A stretch of DNA of 64,000 nucleotides from the NCBI RefSeq assembly GCF_010614805.1, contig NZ_JAAFZC010000001.1, positions 1,962,001 to 2,026,000 of the forward strand, written 5' to 3'. The stretch is from Pseudooceanicola aestuarii. Its GTDB lineage: Bacteria; Pseudomonadota; Alphaproteobacteria; Rhodobacterales; Rhodobacteraceae. The position numbers and the translations under genes were made by a program. The notes under the pieces are model-generated. The model saw nothing but the letters and a program-made list of their open reading frames with translations. It did not search any database and had not been told where the DNA came from. Below, one piece after another: positions 28,170 through 37,438 of this stretch (the stretch's first letter is position 1; every line of letters begins with the position of its first letter).

Positions 28170-29333
28170 TCAGGCGCGGCCGGTGAATTCCTTGACCATG
28201 CGGCGGGCGATGATGACCTGCTGAATCTGGCTGGTACCCTCGTAAATGCGCAGCAGGCGACTGTCACGGAACAGCCGTTCGATAGGGTATTCGGCCATGT
28301 AGCCGGCCCCGCCGTGGATCTGCAATGCGCGGTCCGCCACCCGGAACGCCATTTCCGAGGCAAAAAGCTTGGACGACGAGGCCATCAGGATCGCCTGGCC
28401 GTCGCGGTCGTAGGTCGCGGCCGTGGCGCGGACCAGGTGGCGGGCGGCCAGCAGCTCTGCCTGGCTTTCGGCCAGCATTCCCTGCACGAACTGGTGTTCG
28501 GCGATGGCCACGCCGAATTGCCTGCGCTCCAACGCGTAGGCGGTGGCCACGTCCAGCATCCGCTGCGCCGTCCCGATCGCGATCGAGGCGACATGCACCC
28601 GCCCCCGGTCCAGCACCTTCATCGCGGTGCGAAAGCCGCGATTCTCGTTGCCCGGCCCGCCGATGATCGCGGATTCGGGCAGGCGCACGTCGTCAAAGAT
28701 CACGTCCGATGTCTTGGTCCCGCGCTGACCCAGCTTCCGGTCGGGTTTGGCCACGGTGATGCCGGGCGTGTCCGCCGGCAGCAGGAAGGCCGAGACACCG
28801 TCGCCGCCATCGCGCGCCGGATCGGTGCGGGCAAAGACGGTGAAGACCCCGGCGCGCACCGCGTTGGTGATGTAGCGCTTGGTCCCGTTGAGGATGAAAT
28901 CACCGCCGTCGCGCCGGGCGGCCGTCTTCAGATGCGCGGCGTCCGAGCCGATATCCGGTTCGGTCAGGGCAAAGCTGGCGATCATTTCCCCGGTGGCGAG
29001 GCGCGGCAGGTAAGTGGCCTTCTGCGCTTCGGTCCCGTCCATGACGATCCCCTGTGAGCCGATGCCGACATTGGTCCCGATCAACGAGCGGAAGGAGACG
29101 GAGGCATAGCACAGCGCCTCCACCAGCCGCGATTCCTGCAAGGTGGACAGGCCCAGCCCGCCATGCGCCTCGGGGATGGACAGGCCAAAAAGGCCCATCT
29201 CGCCCATCTCGCGCACGATATCCTCGGGGATGTCGTCCTCTTCCTCCACGCGGGGTTCGGCGGGGATCAGGCGTTCGCGCACGAAACGCTCCACCGTGGT
29301 CAGGAGCTGTTCGAAGGTGTCATCGTCAACCAT
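28170..29333 (-). CDS. Acyl-CoA dehydrogenase
   Basis: FAD-dependent enzyme of 387 residues, normal family length. It has the ALTEPDIGSDAAHLKT substrate/FAD motif, a KRYITNA segment, and the catalytic Glu in LLRIYEGTSQIQ near the C-terminus. The ATG at 29333 has a GAAAGGAC site 5 nt upstream and is preferred over an upstream TTG in the same frame. It is the last gene of the minus-strand operon hydratase - TAXI binding protein - fused permease - dehydrogenase, 10 bp after the permease. It probably introduces the 2,3 double bond into the CoA ester of the imported acid. Confidence 0.92.
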   Translation of the reverse strand: MVDDDTFEQLLTTVERFVRERLIPAEPRVEEEDDIPEDIVREMGEMGLFGLSIPEAHGGLGLSTLQESRLVEALCYASVSFRSLIGTNVGIGSQGIVMDGTEAQKATYLPRLATGEMIASFALTEPDIGSDAAHLKTAARRDGGDFILNGTKRYITNAVRAGVFTVFARTDPARDGGDGVSAFLLPADTPGITVAKPDRKLGQRGTKTSDVIFDDVRLPESAIIGGPGNENRGFRTAMKVLDRGRVHVASIAIGTAQRMLDVATAYALERRQFGVAIAEHQFVQGMLAESQAELLAARHLVRATAATYDRDGQAILMASSSKLFASEMAFRVADRALQIHGGAGYMAEYPIERLFRDSRLLRIYEGTSQIQQVIIARRMVKEFTGRA

Positions 29334-29343
29334 GTCGGTCCTT

Positions 29344-31260
29344 TCAGGCAATCGTCGGACGGCGCAGGCGGTGCAGGGCGAACAGCCCCACGGCCACCGC
29401 CACGCCGATCAGGTCGGTCACGGGTTCGGGGTAAAGCGACAGCAGCGCGGCGACGATCACCACGCCGCGTTCCGCCATGTTGATCCGGCCGGAGAAATAG
29501 AGCCACCCGGACAGCCCCGCCGACAGCAGCACGACAGAGAACATCGCGGTGATCACCGCCTGCGCGACATGCAGAGGGTCGCCTTGACCGATCAGCGCCG
29601 GTTCCAGAACGAAGAACACCGGAAGCACGAACAGGATCAGCCCCAGCCGCATCGCGGTGAACCCCGTCTTCATCGCGTCCGCCTTGCCGACGGAGGCGGC
29701 GGTGATCGCGGCCAGTGCGACGGGCGGCGTGATATACGACAGCATCCCCCAGTAAAGAATGTAGAGATGGCTGGCCATCGGGTTCAGCCCGGCCTGCACC
29801 AGCGCCGGCGCCAGGATGATCGCCAGGAAGACGTAGCAGGCCGACACCGTCATCCCCATGCCCAGCACAAAGGAGGTCATCGCCCCGTACAGCAGCAGCA
29901 GGTAGACATTGCCGTTGGCATATTGCACCAATTCCCGCGCGAAGGCCGATCCGACACCGGTGATCGACAGCGCACCGACCACCAGCCCGACACCGGCAAG
30001 GATGCCGATCAACTGGGCCAGGGCGGCGCCGCTTTCCTCGATGATACGGGCGAAGGCCAGGACACGGGGCCGGAAATGCGGGTCCAGCAGGGCGCCGACG
30101 ACCATGACGCCGGTGGCATACCAGGGCGCATAGCTCTCCAGGCGCAGCACCAGCAGCACATAGATCAGCACCGCCAGGGACAGCACGAAGATCCAGCTTT
30201 GCCGCAGGACGGAGCGGCCGGAGGGGATGTCGGCCTCTTCCGCGCCTTGCAGGTCGTGGCTGGCGGCATAGCAATCGGCCTGCAACAGCAGCGCCGCATA
30301 GAACAGGATGGACGGGATCACGGCGGCAGCGATGACCTCGCCATAGGGGACGGCCAGGAAGGTCGCCATCAGGAATGCCGCCGCGCCCATGATCGGCGGC
30401 ATCAGCGTCCCCCCGGTGGAGGCGCAGGCCTCAACGGCGGAAGAATAATGCGGGGAATAGCCGGCCTTCTTCATCGAGGGGATGGTGAAGGTGCCGGTGG
30501 TGATGATGTTCGACACCACAGACCCAGACAGCGACCCGAAGAGCGAGGACGCCACGATGGCCACCTTCGCCGGGCCGCCCCGCGTGCGACCCAGCAGCTT
30601 CAGCGCCAGCGCCATGAAGAATTCACCGCCGCCCAGCATCGCCAGCACGACGCCGAAGATGATGTAGCCGATCAGCAGGTCGGCCACGACGCGGAACGGG
30701 ATGCCGATGATGGATTCTGTGCCCAGCGCATGGGCGGCGACCAGCCCGGACCACGAAAACTGGTTCCCCCACAGCACGCCGGGCATGGAATCGGCGACCA
30801 TCGGATACAGCCCGAAAACAGCGCAGACCACCGCCAGCAGCAGCCCGGCGCAGCGGCGCACGCCCTCGATCGCCAGGAAGAACAGGATGGAGGCGCCGAT
30901 GGTCGGCCACAGCGGCGCGCTGAACGACCAGCCCGCCGTCATGATACGCCGCGCCTGGAAAGCGAAATAGGTACATACGATCAGCGCCAGCACCGCCATC
31001 ACCCAATCGAGGCCCCACAGCCAGCCGGGTCTGCCGCGGCGGTCGGCCGGGAAGCGCAGGAACACCACCGCCAGGAAGACGCCCAGCAGCGCGTAGTAGA
31101 AGGCGGAGGTGATGGGCCGCATCCCCGGCGCGATCAGTGGCAGGGTCTGCAACATCGTCATGGCGATGCCGATCACGGACAGGGCGATCACCACGACACG
31201 GGTCAGGCGCATCATGAAGGGCTGCGGGGAATGCGGGTCTTGCAGGGTCATGGCGGGCAA
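29344..31260 (-). CDS. TRAP transporter fused 4TM/12TM permease (TAXI type)
   Basis: Permease of 638 residues that combines the small (DctQ-like, N-terminal helices) and large (DctM-like) subunits in one chain, as in TAXI systems. Large-subunit motifs are present: LFGSLSGSVVSNIITTGTFTIPSM, STGGTLMPPIMGAAAFLMA and YITPPVALAAITAASVG. It works with the TAXI binding protein encoded upstream, from which it is separated by a 194-bp gap holding a strong hairpin. It is followed by the acyl-CoA dehydrogenase, so uptake and first oxidation are co-expressed. Confidence 0.93.
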   Translation of the reverse strand: MPAMTLQDPHSPQPFMMRLTRVVVIALSVIGIAMTMLQTLPLIAPGMRPITSAFYYALLGVFLAVVFLRFPADRRGRPGWLWGLDWVMAVLALIVCTYFAFQARRIMTAGWSFSAPLWPTIGASILFFLAIEGVRRCAGLLLAVVCAVFGLYPMVADSMPGVLWGNQFSWSGLVAAHALGTESIIGIPFRVVADLLIGYIIFGVVLAMLGGGEFFMALALKLLGRTRGGPAKVAIVASSLFGSLSGSVVSNIITTGTFTIPSMKKAGYSPHYSSAVEACASTGGTLMPPIMGAAAFLMATFLAVPYGEVIAAAVIPSILFYAALLLQADCYAASHDLQGAEEADIPSGRSVLRQSWIFVLSLAVLIYVLLVLRLESYAPWYATGVMVVGALLDPHFRPRVLAFARIIEESGAALAQLIGILAGVGLVVGALSITGVGSAFARELVQYANGNVYLLLLYGAMTSFVLGMGMTVSACYVFLAIILAPALVQAGLNPMASHLYILYWGMLSYITPPVALAAITAASVGKADAMKTGFTAMRLGLILFVLPVFFVLEPALIGQGDPLHVAQAVITAMFSVVLLSAGLSGWLYFSGRINMAERGVVIVAALLSLYPEPVTDLIGVAVAVGLFALHRLRRPTIA

Positions 31261-31410
31261 TGTCCTTGAAAGGCGGGGCGCCCACAGGGTGGCGCGTCGA
31301 TGCGGGCAGGGGCCGGTCCGACGGCGCAGATCACGGCGGATGCCTGTTGCGGCGGCTGCCGCGACGGGCTGGCGGATCTGGCCGGGACGGCGGGGGCCGT
31401 GCGAGGGGGG

Positions 31411-31437
31411 GGCCGCCCCACGGGATGCGGGGCGGCC
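31411..31437 (-). terminator. Perfect 9-bp stem-loop between TAXI binding-protein and permease genes
   Basis: GGCCGCCCC and GGGGCGGCC enclose a 9-nt loop, 18 bp after the binding-protein stop. Like the hairpin after tctC at 20031, it probably lowers permease expression relative to the binding protein. No T-run follows. Confidence 0.55.
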
Positions 31438-31454
31438 AGGCTGTCAGCCGCGGT

Positions 31455-32606
31455 TCACAGCGAGGCCGTCGCGCCGGCCCGAACCTTGTCCCAGGCGGCG
31501 GCGAATTCGGCTTCGTCCAGGCCCTTGTTCTCGGCGACGAAATCCGGCCAGGCGGCGGTCAGGGCTTCGATTTCGGCCACCGAACGGTCGTTCCAGCCCT
31601 GCTGCTCTTCGCTCCACTGGCCGATTTCCTGAAGGTAACGGATCGCGCCTTCGTGCAGGGGGGCGTCCATCGGCGTGGTGCCGGACATCTTGATGCCCCA
31701 GCGTTCCATGATCGGGGCCGCGTCCTTGAAATCGGGGTAGCTTTGGTCCAGCGCCTTGAGGAAACCGTAGGTCATCTCCGGGTCGGCGTCGTGCATCACC
31801 GTGACCATCGGGTACTTGTAGGCCACGACATCGACCGGATCCTTGCCGGTGATGCCGACCCCGATGGTTTCGCGGAAGGGGGAGAAGATCGGCGCGATCT
31901 TGTTCATGTTCTCCCAGGCCTGCGTATCGTCAGGGTCGAACGGCAGCCAGCGGATGCCGCGCGGGCTGGCCTCCAGCTCTGTCAGCGCGGCCGAGGTCAG
32001 CGCCGATCCGGCCGCATCCGCCTGCCCCTGGGTGAGAGAGCGCAGCGTATCCCCGTAGGACGGGAATTCGATCACCTCCACGTCGTCGCGGGTCAGCCCC
32101 TTGGAGGCCAGCATGGTATCGACCTTCACCGCGACAGAGGGGTTCGCCGCCGCATAGGCAAAGCGCTTGCCGCGCAGGTCCTCCAGCGTTTCGATGCCGC
32201 TTTCCTGTGTTACCACGATACCGAAGCTGGCCGGTCGGCCACAGATCGTCCGCATGTTCTGCGGGCCCCAGTCGGGGGTGGCGAAATCGTAGATCCCGCG
32301 GGTGGCAAAGAACAGTTCATTGGCCAGCCAGGCGGTGTTGGCCTTGCCCTGCTTCAGCGGGATGATCCGCCCCACGCCGGAGCCGGAGGGCAGCAGCCGC
32401 ACGCGGGTGCCGTAGTTCTTGATCATCGCGTCGGCGATGGCCGTTGCCTCGACATAGCCGGTGGAGCCGACGTCATAGGTGCTCCAGATCATGGTGTCGG
32501 GCAGTCCGGCGGGCGTGTCCTTGGCGCGCAGGATCGCCGGGGCCATGGGGGTGGCCGCAGCGGCCCCCAAAAGCGCCATCGTCTGACGTCTGTTCACATG
32601 TGTCAT
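31455..32606 (-). CDS. TAXI-family TRAP substrate-binding protein
   Basis: Periplasmic protein of 383 residues with a Tat-like leader (NRRQTMALLGAAAATP, residues 5-20). The TAXI pattern is visible: SGSGVGRIIPLKQGKANTAWLANE in the first lobe and GKRFAYAAANPSVAVKVDTML in the second. The family usually takes glutamate, 2-oxoglutarate or other organic acids; the CoA-thioester genes here suggest a larger carboxylic acid. The start ATG has a GGAGGAGAAAG site. It lies 48 bp after the enoyl-CoA hydratase gene. Confidence 0.9.
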   Translation of the reverse strand: MTHVNRRQTMALLGAAAATPMAPAILRAKDTPAGLPDTMIWSTYDVGSTGYVEATAIADAMIKNYGTRVRLLPSGSGVGRIIPLKQGKANTAWLANELFFATRGIYDFATPDWGPQNMRTICGRPASFGIVVTQESGIETLEDLRGKRFAYAAANPSVAVKVDTMLASKGLTRDDVEVIEFPSYGDTLRSLTQGQADAAGSALTSAALTELEASPRGIRWLPFDPDDTQAWENMNKIAPIFSPFRETIGVGITGKDPVDVVAYKYPMVTVMHDADPEMTYGFLKALDQSYPDFKDAAPIMERWGIKMSGTTPMDAPLHEGAIRYLQEIGQWSEEQQGWNDRSVAEIEALTAAWPDFVAENKGLDEAEFAAAWDKVRAGATASL

Positions 32607-32654
32607 CTTCTTTCTCCTCCCTGAAAAATGGCCGTATGGTCGGGGCCTCCTCCC

Positions 32655-33488
32655 CTAACGGCCGGTGAAATCCGGCGGGCGCCTGTCAAGAAAGGCGCGC
32701 CGCGCCTCGTCGTGATCGGCGGTGGCGAACAATGCGCCCTGCGCCTGTCGTTCCTCGGCCAGGATGGCCTCAAGACTGCCGTGCTGGCGGGCCAGGATGG
32801 CCCTCAGGTGGCCGCCGGGCAGGGGGGCGGCCGGCACCAAGGCCGCGACCTCCGCCAATGCGGCGGGCAGCGGATCGTCGCCCTCTGCCAGGATATCGGC
32901 CAGGCCGATTTCCACCGCCCGGGCGCCGCGGATTTCGTGCCCATGCTGCAACATCCGCAAAGCGCGTGCGGGGCCGATCCGGCGGGGCAGGGACCACATC
33001 GCGCCCATGTCCGGCACCAGCCCGACCCGCCCGAAGCTGGCGCAGAACCGCGCCCCGGCCGTGGCGACCACGCTGTCGCAGCACAACGCCAGCGACATGC
33101 CGCCGCCATAGGCCACGCCCTCGACCGCCGCGACCACCGGCAGCGGGCCCATGGCGATCAGCCGGACCAGGTCATGTACCACCTCAAGCCGTTGCAGCGC
33201 GATGTCCACCGGCTGGCCCATCGCCTTGATGTCGCCGCCGGCGCAGAAACACCCGCCGGATCCCGTCAGAACCATGCCGCGCAGCGTGGTGTCGGCATGG
33301 GCGGCGCGCAGGGCAGCACAGAGATCGCCACGCATCTCGTCGCTCAGCGCGTTGCGGCGGTCGGGCTGCATCATGCGCAGGATCAGCGTGTCGCCCTGCC
33401 GTTCCCGCGACAGGCAGCCGCCGGGCGGTGGGTCATCGACAGACCGGCCACCGCGCGACAGGGGATCAGGGGCCGGTACTCCGGTCAT
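32655..33488 (-). CDS. Enoyl-CoA hydratase/isomerase (crotonase family, PaaG-like)
   Basis: Crotonase-fold protein of 277 residues. The oxyanion-hole motifs CFCAGGDIKAM and VEGVAYGGGMSLALCC are intact. The segment FGRVGLVPDMGAMWSLPRRIG resembles the isomerase/PaaG group, and one of the two hydratase Glu positions is not acidic, so double-bond isomerase activity is as likely as hydration. The first ~25 residues are a non-typical leader, so the true start could be a little downstream. First gene of the minus arm of the divergent catabolic cluster. Confidence 0.85.
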   Translation of the reverse strand: MTGVPAPDPLSRGGRSVDDPPPGGCLSRERQGDTLILRMMQPDRRNALSDEMRGDLCAALRAAHADTTLRGMVLTGSGGCFCAGGDIKAMGQPVDIALQRLEVVHDLVRLIAMGPLPVVAAVEGVAYGGGMSLALCCDSVVATAGARFCASFGRVGLVPDMGAMWSLPRRIGPARALRMLQHGHEIRGARAVEIGLADILAEGDDPLPAALAEVAALVPAAPLPGGHLRAILARQHGSLEAILAEERQAQGALFATADHDEARRAFLDRRPPDFTGR

Positions 33489-33606
33489 GCCGCCGCGCCC
33501 CTGCGGGGCGATTCGGTCGGGTGTGTCGCGATGGGCATGTCGGAACTTCTCCCAATAACAGCAGCTTACCGTGCCTCTCCCGAGTGGGGTCGTGATGTGG
33601 AGGGGC

Positions 33607-33639
33607 TTGCGTCGTGAGGATCATTCTGTATAACGAATG
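33607..33639 (+). promoter_or_regulatory. Promoter and IclR operator candidate for the plus-strand catabolic operon
   Basis: TTGCGT-N16-TATAAC gives a plausible sigma-70 promoter (33607-33634). The perfect inverted repeat CATTC-N8-GAATG (33622-33639) covers its -10 box. An IclR protein starts 24 bp downstream, so autorepression by blocking the -10 region is likely; the divergent hydratase operon may respond too. Confidence 0.5.
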
Positions 33640-33662
33640 CCACTCGGACAAGAGAAAAAGCC

Positions 33663-34436
33663 ATGAAACCCTCGGACCCCCAGAAATACGTCGGCGCGGT
33701 GGAGAACGCGGTAAAGATCCTGCGACAGCTGGCACAAACCGGAGCGCCGGAGGGCGTGGCGAGTATCGCGCGGGAGACCGGTCTGAACGTGTCCACTACC
33801 TACAACATCCTGAAGACATTGACGAAAGAGGGGCTAAGCACCTTCGACGAACGTTCCAAATCCTATGCCATCGGGATGGGTGTGCTGGAATTGTCGGCGC
33901 CGATGCTGGGGCGCAATCCCGGAGATATGATTCGCCCGGTGATGGAGCGGATCTCGCGCGAACACTCGGTTCTGGTGGCACTGTGGACGGTCACCCCGCA
34001 GGGGCGCATCGTGCTGTCGGACCGGATCGCGCCCGCCGACGTGGTCCGCGCCGACATGCAGCCGGGATCGCGCCTGCCGGATCTGGTGGGCGCCGTGGGC
34101 CGTTGCGTCGCTGCTGCGCGTGGGCTGGATCGGGAGGCGCTGCGCGATGCCTATGCCGGGCTGCGCTGGCAACGGGCGCCGGGGTTCGACGCCTATTGGC
34201 AGGAGGTGCAGCAGGCGCGGATCGATGGCTATGCCTTTGACTTCGGACAATTGTTCCGGGGGCTCAGCATCGCGGCGGTTGCTATTCGCGACATCGCGGG
34301 TACGCCACGGTTGGGCCTGTCGACCATCAGTATCGCCGACCAGATCGACGACCAGGCCATGCGGGAGGCCGCCAAGGATCTGAAGGCGGCGGGAGAATTC
34401 ATCGAATTGAACGTATTCGGCCGGCGCGGCGACTGA
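33663..34436 (+). CDS. IclR-family regulator of the central catabolic cluster
   Basis: Regulator of 257 residues. The winged helix region (VKILRQLAQTGAPEGVASIARETGLNVSTTYNILKTL) is followed by the IclR effector domain. It is the first gene of the plus arm and is divergent from the hydratase-transporter-dehydrogenase arm, 174 bp away, so it can control both. It is different in sequence from the IclR at 25056 and has a different palindrome upstream. Confidence 0.9.
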   Translation: MKPSDPQKYVGAVENAVKILRQLAQTGAPEGVASIARETGLNVSTTYNILKTLTKEGLSTFDERSKSYAIGMGVLELSAPMLGRNPGDMIRPVMERISREHSVLVALWTVTPQGRIVLSDRIAPADVVRADMQPGSRLPDLVGAVGRCVAAARGLDREALRDAYAGLRWQRAPGFDAYWQEVQQARIDGYAFDFGQLFRGLSIAAVAIRDIAGTPRLGLSTISIADQIDDQAMREAAKDLKAAGEFIELNVFGRRGD

Positions 34437-34454
34437 CGCGGCCAGGGGGGACAC

Positions 34455-36572
34455 ATGACAGACCAAAGCGCAGCCTCGCTTGGGGCATTTTTCGCGCCGC
34501 GTTCCATCGCGGTGATCGGGGCTTCGGACAACCCGACCCGCATCGGCGGCCGGCCGGTGGATTATTGCAAGGCCGCGGGTTTTGCCGGGCCGATCTACCC
34601 GGTGAACCCCACCCGCGAGACGGTACAGGGTCTGCCCGCCTGGCCCGATATCGGGGCCGTTCCGGGCGCGGTCGACCTGGCCGTACTGGCCGTGCCCGCC
34701 GCCCGCGCGGCGGAAACCCTGGAGGCTTGCGGCCGCAAGGGGGTGAAGGCGGCAGTGGTCTTCTCTGCCGGGTTCTCCGAAGTGGGCGCGGAGGGTGAGG
34801 CGGCGCAGATGCGGCTGCTGGCCGTGGCGCGACGGCACGGAATCCGCATCCTGGGACCCAATTGCCTGGGCTGCTATTCCGGCGCGACGGGCGCTTGCGC
34901 GACCTTCACCAGCGGACTGGAGGGCGGGATGCCGCAAGTTGGTGGCATCGGCTTGATCACCCAGTCGGGCGCCTATGGCACCCATCTGCTGGCGATGGCC
35001 AAGGCCCGGCGCCTGGGGGTGGCCGGGTGGGTCTCTACCGGGAACGAAGCGGATGTCTCTGTTGCGGAATGCCTGGAATACATGGTCGATCAGCCCGAGA
35101 TCACGGCGATCGGCATGTACATGGAGGGGGTGAACGACGCCCCTCGCCTGATCCGCGCCCTCTCCCGTGCACGGGCCCTGCGCAAACCCGTCACCATCAT
35201 CAAGGTCGGGGCCTCCGAGGTCGGGGCGGTGGCGGTGCAATCGCATACGGCCTCGCTTGCCGGGTCGGATGCCAGCTTCCAGGCGGTGATCGAACAATAC
35301 GGCGCCGTCCGGGCCGCCACCACCGAAGAGATGTTCGATACGCTTTACGCCGCCTCCGTCGCGCCGCTGCCCACGGGTCGCAAATTGGGGATCCTGACCG
35401 TTTCCGGCGGGGCAGGGGTTCTGATGGCCGACGCGGCAGAACTGCGCGGGATGGACGTGCCGCCGATGCCCGATGCCTCGGTCGCCAAGCTGCTGGAGCG
35501 CAACCCCTTTGCCTCGCCACGCAACCCGGTGGACATCACAGCCCACGCGTTGAACGATTTCGACCTGATCCCGGAATACCTGGCAGAGATGATGCAGGCC
35601 GGCGGCTATGATGCCTTTGCCGGGTTCTTCACCTCCTGGACCAGCTCACCGGTTTACGGGCCGAAACTGCGCAAGGCGCTGCTGGAGACGCTGGAAGGAT
35701 CGGACCGGCCCTTTGCCGTGATCGGGTTGTTCAACGACGCCCAGGCGGAGGAATATGAACAGGCGGGGTTGCTGACCTTTGCTGATCCGTCCCGTGCGGT
35801 CGCGGCGCTGGGCACCATGGCGCGGTTGGCCGAAGGCTTCGCCGCCGATGGCGCGGCCGAGGCCCCGCCCCGGATCGCGGAGCCCACGCTGCCCGGTACC
35901 GCCCTGGACGAGGCCGCCGCGAAGGTGCGGCTGGCCGCCGCCGGCATCCCGGTGCTGGAGGAACAGCTGGTCACCAGCGCCGATGCGGCGGCGCAGGCGG
36001 CCGCCCGGATCGGCCAGCCCGTGGTACTGAAGATCGTATCGCCCGACATCGCGCACAAAACGGAGGTGGGCGGCGTCGTCCTGAACCTGCCGGACCCGGA
36101 CGCGGTGCATCGCGCCGCCGAAGAGATGCTGACGCAGATCCCCGCCCGCGTGCCGGGCGCCGCGATCACGGGCATCCTTGTCGCGCCCATGGCCGGGGAA
36201 GGGGTGGAATTGATCGTGGGGACACGGCGCGATCCGGTGATGGGCCCGATGGTGATGGTCGGGCTGGGCGGCGTTCTGGCGGAGGTTCTGGAAGATGTCG
36301 CCCTGGCTCATGCCCCGATCAGCGAGGCGCAGGCCTTGCGGATGCTGGAACGGCTGCGCGGCGCGCGGATCCTGGAGGGTGTGCGCGGCCGGGCTGCCGT
36401 GGACCGCGCCGCCGTGGCCCGCGTGATCGCGCGGTTGTCGGTGCTGGCCGCGGCCAATGCGGATCACATCGACAGTATCGAGATCAACCCCCTGCTGGCG
36501 CGCCCCGACGGGGCCGTGGCGCTGGATGCGCTGATTCTGCCGGTGGCGGACGCGGAGGCGGAGGGCAGATGA
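34455..36572 (+). CDS. Acyl-CoA synthetase, ADP-forming (fused acetate-CoA ligase family)
   Basis: Two-part ligase of 705 residues. The N-terminal CoA-binding and succinyl-CoA-synthetase-like domains (residues ~1-460) contain the phospho-histidine region SHTASLAGSD, and the C-terminal ATP-grasp domain (~480-700) contains VVLKIVSPDIAHKTEVGGV and IEINPLLA. The family makes acyl-CoA from a free acid, CoA and ATP with release of ADP and phosphate. As the only ligase of the cluster, it probably activates the acid brought in by the TAXI transporter. It lies 18 bp after the IclR gene and overlaps the MaoC-like frame at its end. Confidence 0.9.
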   Translation: MTDQSAASLGAFFAPRSIAVIGASDNPTRIGGRPVDYCKAAGFAGPIYPVNPTRETVQGLPAWPDIGAVPGAVDLAVLAVPAARAAETLEACGRKGVKAAVVFSAGFSEVGAEGEAAQMRLLAVARRHGIRILGPNCLGCYSGATGACATFTSGLEGGMPQVGGIGLITQSGAYGTHLLAMAKARRLGVAGWVSTGNEADVSVAECLEYMVDQPEITAIGMYMEGVNDAPRLIRALSRARALRKPVTIIKVGASEVGAVAVQSHTASLAGSDASFQAVIEQYGAVRAATTEEMFDTLYAASVAPLPTGRKLGILTVSGGAGVLMADAAELRGMDVPPMPDASVAKLLERNPFASPRNPVDITAHALNDFDLIPEYLAEMMQAGGYDAFAGFFTSWTSSPVYGPKLRKALLETLEGSDRPFAVIGLFNDAQAEEYEQAGLLTFADPSRAVAALGTMARLAEGFAADGAAEAPPRIAEPTLPGTALDEAAAKVRLAAAGIPVLEEQLVTSADAAAQAAARIGQPVVLKIVSPDIAHKTEVGGVVLNLPDPDAVHRAAEEMLTQIPARVPGAAITGILVAPMAGEGVELIVGTRRDPVMGPMVMVGLGGVLAEVLEDVALAHAPISEAQALRMLERLRGARILEGVRGRAAVDRAAVARVIARLSVLAAANADHIDSIEINPLLARPDGAVALDALILPVADAEAEGR

Positions 36573-36586
36573 TGGAGGAGGCCGCG

Positions 36587-36979
36587 ATGACCGGCACGCC
36601 CTGGACCTTTGACAGGTTGACGCCCGGCCAGTGCTTCGGCCCGGTGACCATCCCGCTGGACGAGACGCGGCAGGCCGGGTGGCGTGCGATCTACGGCGCG
36701 CCCGAGGGAGAGACCGCCCCCGACGGACTGATCGTCGCCGGGATGATGGAAGCCTTCATCCGCGCCATCCAGCCCCGGCCCCGAGGCAATGTCCACGCGG
36801 GCCAGACACTGGCCCTGACCGGTGCGACCGTGCGGCTGGGCGAGGACGTCACCTACCACGTCTCCGTCGCCGCCCGGGACCAGAAGCGCGGCCGCAACTG
36901 GATTACCTGCTCTGTCCGGGCGGAGGCGGGCGGGCGGGCGCTGCTGCGTGGTGACATCACCACCATCTGGGCCGCCTGA
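36587..36979 (+). CDS. Small MaoC-like hot-dog protein, catalytic motif absent
   Basis: Protein of 130 residues with a single hot-dog fold pattern (FDRLTPGQCFGPVTIPL at the start, then GLIVAGMMEAFIRAI and the strand RGNVHAGQTLALTGATVRLGEDV). It lacks the D-x4-H hydratase pair that its neighbour has. The ATG at 36587 is preferred because GGAGGAGG lies 5 nt before it; two earlier ATGs overlap the ligase stop. Pairing of a catalytic and a non-catalytic MaoC chain is known for ChsH1/ChsH2 of sterol side-chain breakdown, so this is likely the partner subunit of the next protein. Confidence 0.75.
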   Translation: MTGTPWTFDRLTPGQCFGPVTIPLDETRQAGWRAIYGAPEGETAPDGLIVAGMMEAFIRAIQPRPRGNVHAGQTLALTGATVRLGEDVTYHVSVAARDQKRGRNWITCSVRAEAGGRALLRGDITTIWAA

Positions 36980-36994
36980 GGGGAGAAGACGCGC

Positions 36995-37438
36995 ATGACC
37001 TTTCCCAAGGAAATCCCGCCGCTGGACCTTGCCAGTGATGCCGCGACTGCGCAGGCCTATGCCGCGCTGACGCAGGATTGGAACCCGATTCACCTGGACC
37101 CGGAATTTGCCGCCGGCACCCCCTTTGGCAGGCCGATCGCCCATGGCACCATGGCGCTGAACCTGCTGGTGGAGGCGGTGGCCCGTGCCGGGCTGCGGCT
37201 GGCAGAACTGGAGATCCGGTTCACCGCGCCCACCTATGTGGGCCAGCGCCTGACCGCCACCGCACAGCGGCGGAACGGGGTCGGGCCGGAGGGGGCAGAG
37301 ACCGGCGCGGCGGAAATGGAAGAGGCGCAGGCCGAGGCGGCCGAAACCGGAGGGATGCCCTATGACGTCACCGTGCTGGCCGATGGCGGGACGCGGGTTC
37401 TGTCCGGCACGGCCCTTCTGGCCCCGAGGCGGGGATGA
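36995..37438 (+). CDS. MaoC-family enoyl-CoA hydratase (catalytic subunit)
   Basis: Hot-dog protein of 147 residues. The hydratase-2 motif QDWNPIHLDPEFA places Asp28 and His33 as the catalytic pair, and the following GTPFGRPIAHGTM segment is typical. It adds water to a 2-enoyl-CoA to give the (R)-3-hydroxyacyl-CoA. A Glu/Ala-rich loop (residues ~91-113) is unusual for the family. It is 15 bp after the non-catalytic MaoC gene and overlaps the thiolase-like gene by 4 nt. Confidence 0.87.
   Translation: MTFPKEIPPLDLASDAATAQAYAALTQDWNPIHLDPEFAAGTPFGRPIAHGTMALNLLVEAVARAGLRLAELEIRFTAPTYVGQRLTATAQRRNGVGPEGAETGAAEMEEAQAEAAETGGMPYDVTVLADGGTRVLSGTALLAPRRG

Noticed and set aside
29143..31269. 708-codon open frame antisense to the fused TRAP permease
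   Set aside because: Shadow frame with His/Gln/Asp-rich composition; the permease on the other strand has clear family motifs.
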